Notes under the pieces: model-generated | Databases searched by the model: none | The model's input: only the letters and a program-made list of their open reading frames with translations | What the model was told of the DNA's origin: nothing | DNA from: an uncultured Bdellovibrio sp. | Lineage (GTDB): Bacteria; Bdellovibrionota; Bdellovibrionia; Bdellovibrionales; Bdellovibrionaceae | Assembly: GCF_946478835.1 (NCBI RefSeq) | Contig: NZ_CAMLDV010000148.1 | Span: forward strand, 1 to 8,708 | Reading direction: 5' to 3' | DNA: 8,708 nt | Shown here: positions 1 to 5,713 of the stretch, one piece after another | How the letters are laid out: each line of letters begins with the position of its first letter | Position numbering within the stretch: the first letter of the stretch is position 1 | Translations under genes and position numbers: made by a program

Positions 1-2162
1 AACAATACAAACGTTCTCGTAAAATCTTTGATGAAAAAGTGGAAGTTCCTGTGTTCTTAACTCAGGCTTCTCAATTTAACGACGGCGGCGTTAATAAATT
101 ATTCTTTAAAATGGCGGATCTATTAGAATCGCACCAAAAAGGTCTTTGGGGTGTTGATCCGAAGTTTAAGTCCAATATTCTTTCTGCCGAAGAACATGTG
201 ATCATTCCAGCGGATCGCCAGAACTATTTGGCTGAAATCGTCACAACGGTGCACAAATATAAAAAACGCACGGAAACATTGGCCGAAAAAGCATCTCAAT
301 TGGGTGGACTTAAAAAAGTCGCTCCTCTTTTGGGAGCAAATCCAGAGACTGTAAAAAAAGTCGAAGCAGAATTGAGTGCTGATTTCACTCAAGACGAAAT
401 CGATCAATTGCAAAACTTTGATAAGTTGATTGAAACCTATTCAGGCGATCAATTGATCTTTAAAGTCCGTGATAAAGAAATCCGCCAAGACCTGGTTCGT
501 GAATCTTTATCCGGCACAAAAATCCGCCGTGTCGTGGTTCCTAAGTTTAAAGACTGGGGAGACAGATTTAAATATCTTAAACTTGAAAACGTTCCAGGTG
601 AATTCCCGTACACAGCCGGTGTGTTCCAGCTAAAACGCGCCGATGAAGATCCAAAGCGCATGTTCGCAGGCGAAGGAACTCCTGAAAGAACAAACCGTCG
701 TTTCCATTACCTTACAAAAGGGGAGACGGCTCATCGTCTTTCAACGGCTTTTGACTCTGTAACTTTGTACGGACAAGATCCTGATCAGCGTCCAGACATC
801 TTCGGTAAAGTCGGGGAGTCGGGCGTTAGTATTTGTACTTTGAATGATATGAAGAAGCTTTATGCGGGCTTTGATCTTATCAATCCAAATACGTCTGTGA
901 GTATGACAATCAACGGTCCAGCACCGATGATTCTGGCTTTCTACTTCAATACAGCTATCGATCAGCAAGTTGAAAAGAAGGAAAATGAATTAGGTCGTAA
1001 GCTCACTCAACAAGAGTGGGCCGACGTAGCAAACTGGACACTTCAACAAGTGCGCGGAACGGTTCAAGCGGACATCTTAAAAGAAGACCAAGGACAAAAC
1101 ACTTGCATCTTCTCTATCAACTTTGCCTTGAAGATGATGGGCGACATCCAAGAGTTCTTTGTAAATAGCAAAATCAGAAACTTCTACTCTGTGAGTATTT
1201 CTGGTTACCATATCGCGGAAGCCGGTGCGAATCCGATCTCTCAATTGGCATTCACGCTTTCAAATGGTTTCACATTTGTTGAATACTATTTGGCGCGCGG
1301 TCTTAAGGTCGATGACTTTGCTCCGAATCTTTCGTTCTTCTTTAGTAACGGTCTAGATCCTGAGTATGCGGTTCTTGGACGTGTGGCTCGCCGTATTTGG
1401 GCGGTGGCGATGCGCGACCTTTATAAAGGTAACGATCGTTCACAAAAATTGAAGTACCATATTCAAACATCAGGTCGTTCACTGCATGCGCAAGAAATCG
1501 ACTTTAACGATATCCGTACGACATTGCAGGCTTTGATTGCTCTTTATGACAACTGCAATAGCTTGCATACAAATGCGTATGACGAAGCGATCACGACTCC
1601 AACAGAAGAATCGGTTCGTCGTGCGAAGGCGATTCAGTTGATCATCAACCGTGAATTCGGAATGACCAAGAACGAGAACCCAACTCAAGGGGCTTACTTC
1701 ATTGAAGAGCTGACTGATTTGGTTGAAGAAGCCGTTCTAAACGAATTTAAAAAGATCAACGAACGTGGCGGTGTCTTGGGTGCGATGGAAACTCAGTACC
1801 AACGTTCTAAAATCCAAGAAGAGTCTTTGTATTATGAAAGACTTAAACACGATGGCACATTGCCAATCATCGGCGTAAACACGTTCATTGATCCAAAAAC
1901 AATGGCGGCGGATTACGTTCCACCGAAGATTGAACTGGCTCGTGCTTCTTACGAAGAAAAGAACGCGCAATTGTCGAATGTTCACAATTATCAAAAGTCT
2001 CATCAAACTGAGGCTGAGCGTGAACTTCAAAACTTGAAGGATACGGTTCTTAACGGTGGAAATATCTTTGCGGCTTTGATGACAGCGGCAAGACATTGCA
2101 GCTTATATCAAATGACTCAAGCCCTTTACGAGGTCGGCGGTCAGTATAGAAGAAATCTTTAG
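1..2162 (+). CDS. icmF: Fused isobutyryl-CoA mutase IcmF, C-terminal part (5' end outside window)
   Basis: This adenosylcobalamin-dependent cytosolic mutase interconverts isobutyryl-CoA and n-butyryl-CoA; some members act on related branched acyl-CoAs. IcmF carries a B12-binding domain, a MeaI-type GTPase chaperone domain and a mutase domain in one chain of roughly 1,090 residues. About 720 residues are present, so the B12 domain and most of the GTPase lie upstream. The frame is open from the left edge; the GTG at 39 is not a credible start. The GTPase end is seen as ASQFNDGGV near 66-92, followed by the linker and then a TIM-barrel mutase domain from about 590. Two specificity residues support IcmF over methylmalonyl-CoA mutase: Phe in RMFAGEG (663-665), where the latter has Tyr, and Gln in GQNT (1095-1097), where it has Arg. 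The SGYH motif and the C-terminal [12 protein letters not shown] signature are intact. The stop codon lies inside a large inverted repeat. Confidence 0.95.
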   Translation, partial: QYKRSRKIFDEKVEVPVFLTQASQFNDGGVNKLFFKMADLLESHQKGLWGVDPKFKSNILSAEEHVIIPADRQNYLAEIVTTVHKYKKRTETLAEKASQLGGLKKVAPLLGANPETVKKVEAELSADFTQDEIDQLQNFDKLIETYSGDQLIFKVRDKEIRQDLVRESLSGTKIRRVVVPKFKDWGDRFKYLKLENVPGEFPYTAGVFQLKRADEDPKRMFAGEGTPERTNRRFHYLTKGETAHRLSTAFDSVTLYGQDPDQRPDIFGKVGESGVSICTLNDMKKLYAGFDLINPNTSVSMTINGPAPMILAFYFNTAIDQQVEKKENELGRKLTQQEWADVANWTLQQVRGTVQADILKEDQGQNTCIFSINFALKMMGDIQEFFVNSKIRNFYSVSISGYHIAEAGANPISQLAFTLSNGFTFVEYYLARGLKVDDFAPNLSFFFSNGLDPEYAVLGRVARRIWAVAMRDLYKGNDRSQKLKYHIQTSGRSLHAQEIDFNDIRTTLQALIALYDNCNSLHTNAYDEAITTPTEESVRRAKAIQLIINREFGMTKNENPTQGAYFIEELTDLVEEAVLNEFKKINERGGVLGAMETQYQRSKIQEESLYYERLKHDGTLPIIGVNTFIDPKTMAADYVPPKIELARASYEEKNAQLSNVHNYQKSHQTEAERELQNLKDTVLNGGNIFAALMTAARHCSLYQMTQALYEVGGQYRRNL

Positions 2163-2200
2163 GTACCAGCTTCCCTTCGTGTCGATTTGGTACCTATTTT
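2161..2200 (+). terminator. Probable terminator of icmF
   Basis: AGGTACCA (2161-2168) pairs perfectly with TGGTACCT (2188-2195) around a 19-base loop and is followed by ATTTTC. It begins inside the icmF stop codon. The long loop and short T run make it a weak intrinsic terminator. It competes with the larger 2160-2246 stem, because both use the same left arm. Confidence 0.5.
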
Positions 2201-2206
2201 CTGAAT

Positions 2207-2233
2207 CCCATTGTACTTTTTCAGTACGATGGG
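2207..2233. other. Compact hairpin between convergent icmF and DUF1003 genes
   Basis: CCCATTGTACT (2207-2217) and AGTACGATGGG (2223-2233) form an 11-base-pair stem with one non-Watson-Crick position (T/G, a wobble in the + strand RNA). The loop is five bases. No T run follows on either strand, so it is not a classical intrinsic terminator. It overlaps the right arm of the 21-base inverted repeat, so the two folds exclude each other. It may help block read-through or stabilise 3' ends. Confidence 0.6.
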
Positions 2234-2243
2234 AAGCAGGTAC

Positions 2244-2801
2244 CTACGAATGTGGCGGGTGCTGGTGTTCCTTCTTATCTTTATCGACAAGCTTATTCAG
2301 CAAAATGAGCTGTTCCTTTTGTATTTGAAAAAGAGAATTCATTTGCTGCGAAAGAAGCAGGTCCATTTTTTCGTGAAGGTTACGAACTTCAATTTCTGCT
2401 TTGGTGTTGATAATAAAATCAGTTCTTTCTCGACGACGGTCTTTTTCTTCCTGGCGATTTTGACTCATCATAATAATCGGTGCTTGAATCGCTGCAATAC
2501 ACGATAGCACCAGGTTTAAAAGAATAAAGGGGTAGGGATCGAGAGGGTGAAGTGTAACCAGGCTGGTGTTGAGAATAATCCATAGAGCGACCGTGGCTGA
2601 GAAAATCAGAATAAATGTCCAACTTCCCCCAAATGAAGCGACTTTGTCAGCGAGTTTTTGCCCGAGGGAGATATCCCTGTCAGATTCGATCTCCATGAGT
2701 TTTTTCGAGATCAGTTTTTCTTCCTTCAAAGACTCTTCCACAAGTTCGTGGAGTTTTTCCTTGTAGAAAGATTCTGAGTTTAAAATCTGCTTAAGCTTCA
2801 T
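2244..2801 (-). CDS. DUF1003 family inner-membrane protein
   Basis: This 185-residue membrane protein belongs to the uncharacterised DUF1003 family; no biochemical role can be given. The family pattern is clear: LADKVASFGGSW leads into a first membrane segment (about 61-79), then the DPYPFILLNLVLS motif leads into a second (about 91-112), then the SQNRQ..KDRRR and D..N.KAE motifs follow. The rest is charged and helical: residues 1-48 are lysine/glutamate-rich, and residues 134-178 have leucine spacing that suggests a cytoplasmic coiled coil, so it may oligomerise. The start is the ATG at 2801, with a weak GAG five bases upstream. The gene is monocistronic, convergent with icmF and divergent from the lipoprotein gene. 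Its stop lies in the inverted repeat at 2226-2246. Length is usual for the family. Confidence 0.9.
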   Translation of the reverse strand: MKLKQILNSESFYKEKLHELVEESLKEEKLISKKLMEIESDRDISLGQKLADKVASFGGSWTFILIFSATVALWIILNTSLVTLHPLDPYPFILLNLVLSCIAAIQAPIIMMSQNRQEEKDRRRERTDFIINTKAEIEVRNLHEKMDLLLSQQMNSLFQIQKEQLILLNKLVDKDKKEHQHPPHS

Positions 2802-2848
2802 GATCTCAATGTAGGTTGGTTTTGTAGTGCTGGCGAGCTGTATCCCGG

Positions 2849-2877
2849 CATATCTGAGTTCCTTTTTATTGTGTCAT
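2849..2877 (-). promoter_or_regulatory. Candidate promoter of the DUF1003 gene
   Basis: On the minus strand ATGACA (2877-2872, 5 of 6 to the -35 consensus) is followed after 17 bases by GATATG (2854-2849, 3 of 6 to the -10 consensus). This gives a leader of about 40 bases before the ATG at 2801. The -35 box lies inside the palindrome at 2868-2883. The weak -10 box keeps confidence low. Confidence 0.35.
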
Positions 2878-2883
2878 CACAAT
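2868..2883. promoter_or_regulatory. Perfect palindrome ATTGTG-N4-CACAAT, possible operator
   Basis: Two perfect six-base half sites are separated by TCAT in the divergent intergenic region. The palindrome covers the candidate -35 box of the DUF1003 gene, a position where a bound dimeric regulator would repress. The spacing does not fit CRP (TGTGA-N6-TCACA). The regulator is unknown, and a chance palindrome cannot be excluded from one copy. Confidence 0.4.
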
Positions 2884-2912
2884 GTTTTAGAAACTGGCAA
2901 ATGATTAGGCAG

Positions 2913-2957
2913 CCCTCTCAGAATGATCGTTTCATAGAGGGTATTTTTGGTTTTTTT
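2913..2957 (+). terminator. Terminator-like hairpin in the leader of the lipoprotein gene
   Basis: CCCTCT (2913-2918) pairs with AGAGGG (2936-2941). Inside it ATGA (2923-2926) pairs with TCAT (2932-2935), leaving a one-sided CAGA bulge. A T-rich tract, TATTTTTGG then seven T, follows at 2942-2957. This is the shape of an intrinsic terminator or attenuator reading rightward. No gene reads into it from the left on this strand. It would therefore end a short RNA started in 2802-2912 or attenuate the lipoprotein transcript. Confidence 0.4.
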
Positions 2958-3002
2958 GATCTTCAGGCGTACATTAAAGCAAAGATTCCACCAGGAGGGT
3001 GT

Positions 3003-3941
3003 ATGAAGAGTTTAGTCAAAAAGATATCGATTTTCACCGTCGTATCTTTGGTCGCGGCCTGCAGTCAAAACGGTTCGCAGACAGCAGCTACGACGATGTC
3101 AAGCCTTGGCTCCGCAGATCCGCAAAAGGAAGCTGCCGTGAGTTTCAAGTTAACGGATGCTCCGAATAGAGAGCTTAAATCCGTGTTCGTTAATATCGAC
3201 CATATGGAGGTCGTGGTTGCGGGGCGTGGAAAAGCAGGGCGCGTGATCTTGGCGCAGGATCTGGGACTTGTGGATTTGCTCACTCTGCAAAATGGAGTCA
3301 CCTTACCATTGCAAGACGTGATTGCTCCAGATGGTCTGCAAATTCAACAGATCCGTCTTGTGCTCAAAGGGGATGGTCACTATGCGGTGAAGGGTGACAA
3401 TTCTATTTGTGAGTTGAAAACTCCAAGCGCACAAAAAACGGGTGTTAAAATTATTCTGACGAATAAATTTGAATTCGAAGCGGGTCATCAGTATGACATC
3501 GTGGTTGATTTCGATGCTAACAAATCTGTGGTTATTCAAGGCAATGGTGGATGTCTTTTAAAACCAGTTTTGAAGTTAAAGTCAGCGTATAAAAAACCAA
3601 TCGTTGTTCCTGAGCAACCAGGATCGGAAGAGCCAGGCTCTGGTTCTGAAGAACCAGGAAGTGGTTCAGAAAGCGGCGGCAGTGACGTTGTGACAAATCC
3701 GGATTCAGGTTCTGAGACGGGTTCTGAAACAGGATCAGAAACTGGTTCTGAAAGTGGAGGCAGTGACGTTGTCACGAATCCAGATTCAGGCAGTGAAACC
3801 GGAGGTACTGATTCCAGCGGAGGCACTGAGCTTGTAACAACTCCAGAGCAAAACGATCCTTCCAATGATGGTTATGCTGAGGAAGATCCTATTGTCGATA
3901 CAATGCCTGTGTTAACTCCAGAACAAATGCGCAATATGTAA
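3003..3941 (+). CDS. DUF4382 domain lipoprotein with acidic Ser/Gly/Glu repeat tail
   Basis: This predicted 312-residue lipoprotein is exported by Sec and anchored by lipidated Cys20: KK, a hydrophobic stretch, then lipobox VAAC, with Ser at +2, which favours the outer membrane. Residues about 45-196 match the DUF4382 pattern (VSFKLTDAPNRELKSVFVNID, DLLTLQNG, QIRLVL, an FEFEAGHQYDIVVDFDA strand), a beta-rich domain of unknown function in exported proteins. Residues about 203-276 are a low-complexity linker of PGSEE, GSETG and two identical 19-residue units (222-240 and 249-267). A PEQ-containing tail ends the chain. The ATG at 3003 was chosen because AGGAGG (2993-2998) sits four bases upstream; the frame stays open to 2871, but the extra residues would bury the signal peptide. 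The gene has its own terminator and is convergent with the VPY-repeat gene. The role is unknown; surface display is inferred. Confidence 0.88.
   Translation: MKSLVKKISIFTVVSLVAACSQNGSQTAATTMSSLGSADPQKEAAVSFKLTDAPNRELKSVFVNIDHMEVVVAGRGKAGRVILAQDLGLVDLLTLQNGVTLPLQDVIAPDGLQIQQIRLVLKGDGHYAVKGDNSICELKTPSAQKTGVKIILTNKFEFEAGHQYDIVVDFDANKSVVIQGNGGCLLKPVLKLKSAYKKPIVVPEQPGSEEPGSGSEEPGSGSESGGSDVVTNPDSGSETGSETGSETGSESGGSDVVTNPDSGSETGGTDSSGGTELVTTPEQNDPSNDGYAEEDPIVDTMPVLTPEQMRNM
3666..3803 (+). repeat. Two identical 19-residue protein repeats with diverged codons
   Basis: SESGGSDVVTNPDSGSETG is encoded at 3666-3722 and again at 3747-3803, with GSETG units between. The protein copies are identical, yet 11 of the 19 codons differ, all synonymously. 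One serine uses TCT in the first copy and AGT in the second. Confidence 0.9.
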
Positions 3942-3950
3942 TTTAAAAAT

Positions 3951-3992
3951 AAAAAAAGCCGGTTCCTCGCGGAGCCGACTTTTTCTTTTTTT
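3951..3992. terminator. Bidirectional intrinsic terminator
   Basis: AGCCGGTTCC (3957-3966) pairs with GGAGCCGACT (3971-3980) around a TCGC loop. One wobble and one A/C mismatch occur, and they swap places on the other strand. Seven A precede the stem and T runs (3980-3984 and 3986-3992) follow it, so it can act on both strands. It lies between the convergent stops of the lipoprotein gene (3941) and the VPY-repeat gene (4006). Confidence 0.9.
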
Positions 3993-4005
3993 AGGGTTCC
4001 AAAAA

Positions 4006-5622
4006 TTAGAACGTTTTGCTTACGATAAATTGCACTTTTTGAGAGCCCAAGTATTGAGCGCTTGTGCGATTCACAACAAGGTCGATGTAAATTTTAGTAC
4101 CCACAGCTGGATTCACACCTACCGCTTTAAATGCGATCGCTAATTCATCGCCTGCACGTGTGATGTCTTCACGAGCAAAAGCTTTTTCACCCAACCATTC
4201 GATCTTACCGTTAGAAAGTTTTTTCCAGATAACAGCTTTATAAGTCGATTTGATTTCTTCAGCCGCTGGAGTTTGATCGCGGAAGACAAGAACGCTTTCA
4301 GCACCTTGACCTTCGATCGCTACCAATTGAACTTGATCTTTGTTCTTAAGGTTTTGGATCTCATCTTGATCTAGTTCTTTTTTCTCGTAAGACGCTGTTT
4401 GATCGAAAGTCAAAGCTCCGCCAGAAACGTTGACACCGTGACGTTCAACGTGAAGCAAGATGCTGTATTTACCTTCGCGAGCCAATTCAGGGGCTGCGAT
4501 TTCAAACACTTTCGCTTCAGTACCTTCAATACGTTGTTGAAGAATCACAGCTTGGCTTTGTTGATCACGGATTTCCAAAGTATACACGGAAACCAAACGA
4601 GCTGATGCCACTGTTTCTTTAAAGATGATTTTACCTTGCCCTTTATTGAAGCTTAATTTCAAACCTTGAACAGAGGCTGTTCCAGCATTTTGTTCTGTCC
4701 ACTTAGGAACAAGTTTAAGAACAAATACTTTTTCACGGCCATCCATACGAACTTGGTCAATAGCGTAACCAAAAATATCGGAACGAACAGAGATGTTCAC
4801 ATCCGGTTTACTTTCGCTTCCACGCAAAGTCACTTGGATTTTTTCAACTTCACCAGCAAGCAACACAGCTTCCGCCGGGAATACCACCGCGACTGGTTGA
4901 GTGAATTGGTGGTCAAAAACATCACGGTACTTCGTTACGCAGCAACGAGTTTCTTCGCGGTATTTAGTGACGGTACGAGTGCGCGCCTCTTGGCGATACT
5001 TCGTTACAGTGCGAGTGCGAAGTTCTTGTCTGTAGCGAACTTCATCACGGTATTTTGTAACCGTACGAGTTTTGCGAACTTGCTCGTATCCACATTCGCG
5101 GTCTGTATAAGGAACTTGGCGGCATTGAGGAACATCACGGCAATCACGAGGTCCTTCATCGCGGCACTCATTGCGAGTTTTGCAAATACGCTCGCCATGA
5201 GCATTTGTTCCGCACTCCGTGATAGGTTGGCAAACGCGGCCACCCGGAGCACACACGCGCTCATTATGACACTCTTGACGGTACTTCGTTACGTTACGAC
5301 AAACGTAATCGTTGTCCCAGTATACTTCAGTGTCTGTGTAAGCCACACGTTCTGTGTAAGGAACGTTTTCGTAGTAAGTCTCGGTCGTTTGATAAGGAAC
5401 GTCGACATAGTACGTTTCTTCGACTTGATACGGAACTTGCTCCGTATATTCTGCTTGATAAGGTTCTTGTCTATAGACATTCAGAGACATCTCTGTGCGG
5501 ACAGTGTTTCCGTTCGAAAGTTCTCTAGTGATAATATCTTGAGTCTTCTCTTGCGGAGCGGCGAATGAGCTCACTCCCAAAAGAAGAGTCAAAATGGCTC
5601 CGAAAAGTGGTTTTGCGTGCAT
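4006..5622 (-). CDS. Exported Tyr-rich VPY / Cys-rich / TKYR repeat protein
   Basis: I do not recognise a characterised family for this 538-residue protein. It opens with a type I signal peptide, cleaved probably after Ala21 (VSSFA/APQ), so it acts in the periplasm or outside the cell. Residues 50-106 are acidic and contain 13 tyrosines, with VPY at 63, 75 and 87, a 12-residue period. Residues 108-177 hold ten cysteines, and Cys227-Cys228 make twelve; none occur elsewhere, which suggests disulfides. Residues 183-233 are strongly basic, with TKYR at 189, 207, 219 and 230, three of them within TRTVTKYR. Residues 240-538 look beta-rich, without repeats. The start is supported by GGAGGAGG directly upstream of the ATG at 5622. 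The gene follows the oxidoreductase gene on the same strand, but a probable terminator separates them. I see no clear promoter. Tyr-rich VPY-type repeats recall extracellular planctomycete proteins; the resemblance is from memory and unverified. Confidence 0.85.
   Translation of the reverse strand: MHAKPLFGAILTLLLGVSSFAAPQEKTQDIITRELSNGNTVRTEMSLNVYRQEPYQAEYTEQVPYQVEETYYVDVPYQTTETYYENVPYTERVAYTDTEVYWDNDYVCRNVTKYRQECHNERVCAPGGRVCQPITECGTNAHGERICKTRNECRDEGPRDCRDVPQCRQVPYTDRECGYEQVRKTRTVTKYRDEVRYRQELRTRTVTKYRQEARTRTVTKYREETRCCVTKYRDVFDHQFTQPVAVVFPAEAVLLAGEVEKIQVTLRGSESKPDVNISVRSDIFGYAIDQVRMDGREKVFVLKLVPKWTEQNAGTASVQGLKLSFNKGQGKIIFKETVASARLVSVYTLEIRDQQSQAVILQQRIEGTEAKVFEIAAPELAREGKYSILLHVERHGVNVSGGALTFDQTASYEKKELDQDEIQNLKNKDQVQLVAIEGQGAESVLVFRDQTPAAEEIKSTYKAVIWKKLSNGKIEWLGEKAFAREDITRAGDELAIAFKAVGVNPAVGTKIYIDLVVNRTSAQYLGSQKVQFIVSKTF
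4924..5070 (-). repeat. Coding repeats for TRTVTKYR units
   Basis: This stretch encodes residues 185-233 of the exported protein. TRTVTKYR occurs three times, beginning at residues 185, 203 and 215, and a VTKYR ends the array after Cys-Cys. The last two full units are 12 residues apart. Codons vary between copies, so this is a protein-level repeat. Confidence 0.85.
5320..5475 (-). repeat. Coding repeats for 12-residue Tyr/VPY units
   Basis: This stretch encodes residues 50-101 of the exported protein. VPY begins at residues 63, 75 and 87, with degenerate forms EPY (53-55) and VAY (93-95). Tyrosine pairs at 71-72 and 83-84 repeat with the same 12-residue period. Acidic residues far outnumber basic ones. 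Confidence 0.85.
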
Positions 5623-5684
5623 GTTTCCTCCTCCAATTTATGACGGAAGAAGATTTTGCAAAGCCTGCGCCAAAAAATGTCGGT

Positions 5685-5708
5685 GGAGAAAAGGTACCAG
5701 GTACCTTT
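5685..5708 (-). terminator. GGTACC-type terminator of the oxidoreductase gene
   Basis: Bases 5690-5708 form a perfect palindrome around A5699, made of two GGTACC hexamers flanked by AAA and TTT. The practical hairpin is a seven-base-pair stem (5690-5696 with 5702-5708) with a five-base loop. On the minus strand it starts five bases after the TAA of the oxidoreductase gene and ends in TTTTCTCC. The T run is short, so strength is uncertain. Confidence 0.65.
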
Positions 5709-5713
5709 CTTCG

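Larger units (their letters stand above)
2160..2246. repeat. 21-base inverted repeat carrying the stop codons of two convergent genes
   Basis: The left arm (2160-2180) begins TAGGTACCAGCTTCCC. The reverse complement of the right arm (2226-2246) begins TAGGTACCTGCTTCCC. The arms match at 19 of 21 positions, with mismatches at the 9th and 17th bases. The leading TAG of the left arm is the icmF stop; that of the right arm is the DUF1003 gene stop. The 45-base interior holds a third GGTACC and most of a second hairpin. The element may fold into a long stem in either transcript and so serve as a bidirectional 3' end. This function is inferred; the repeat itself is read directly. Confidence 0.85.

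Noticed and set aside
39..41. GTG start of a separate short mutase subunit
   Set aside because: The frame stays open to the left edge, and the upstream residues continue the IcmF GTPase region, with no ribosome site before the GTG.
2868..2883. A CRP/FNR site
   Set aside because: The half sites are four bases apart. CRP needs TGTGA-N6-TCACA and FNR needs TTGAT-N4-ATCAA; neither fits.
2947..2975. A promoter TTGGTT-17-TACATT for the lipoprotein gene
   Set aside because: The spacing is right, but the boxes match only 3 and 4 of 6 positions, and the -35 lies in the T-rich tract of the hairpin, where chance matches are frequent.
2871..3002. An upstream GTG start for the DUF4382 lipoprotein
   Set aside because: It would add 44 residues before the lipoprotein signal peptide, and the leader hairpin lies within it. 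AGGAGG directly precedes the ATG at 3003.
4924..5475. A CRISPR-like or tandem DNA repeat array
   Set aside because: Repetition is at protein level with varying codons inside an intact reading frame, and there are no uniform repeats with unique spacers.
4666..5568. A 300-residue open frame on the plus strand opposite the VPY-repeat gene
   Set aside because: It is antisense to a gene with a signal peptide, strong ribosome site and regular repeats. Its translation has no recognisable domain, and its openness follows from the Tyr/Arg/Thr-rich codons opposite.
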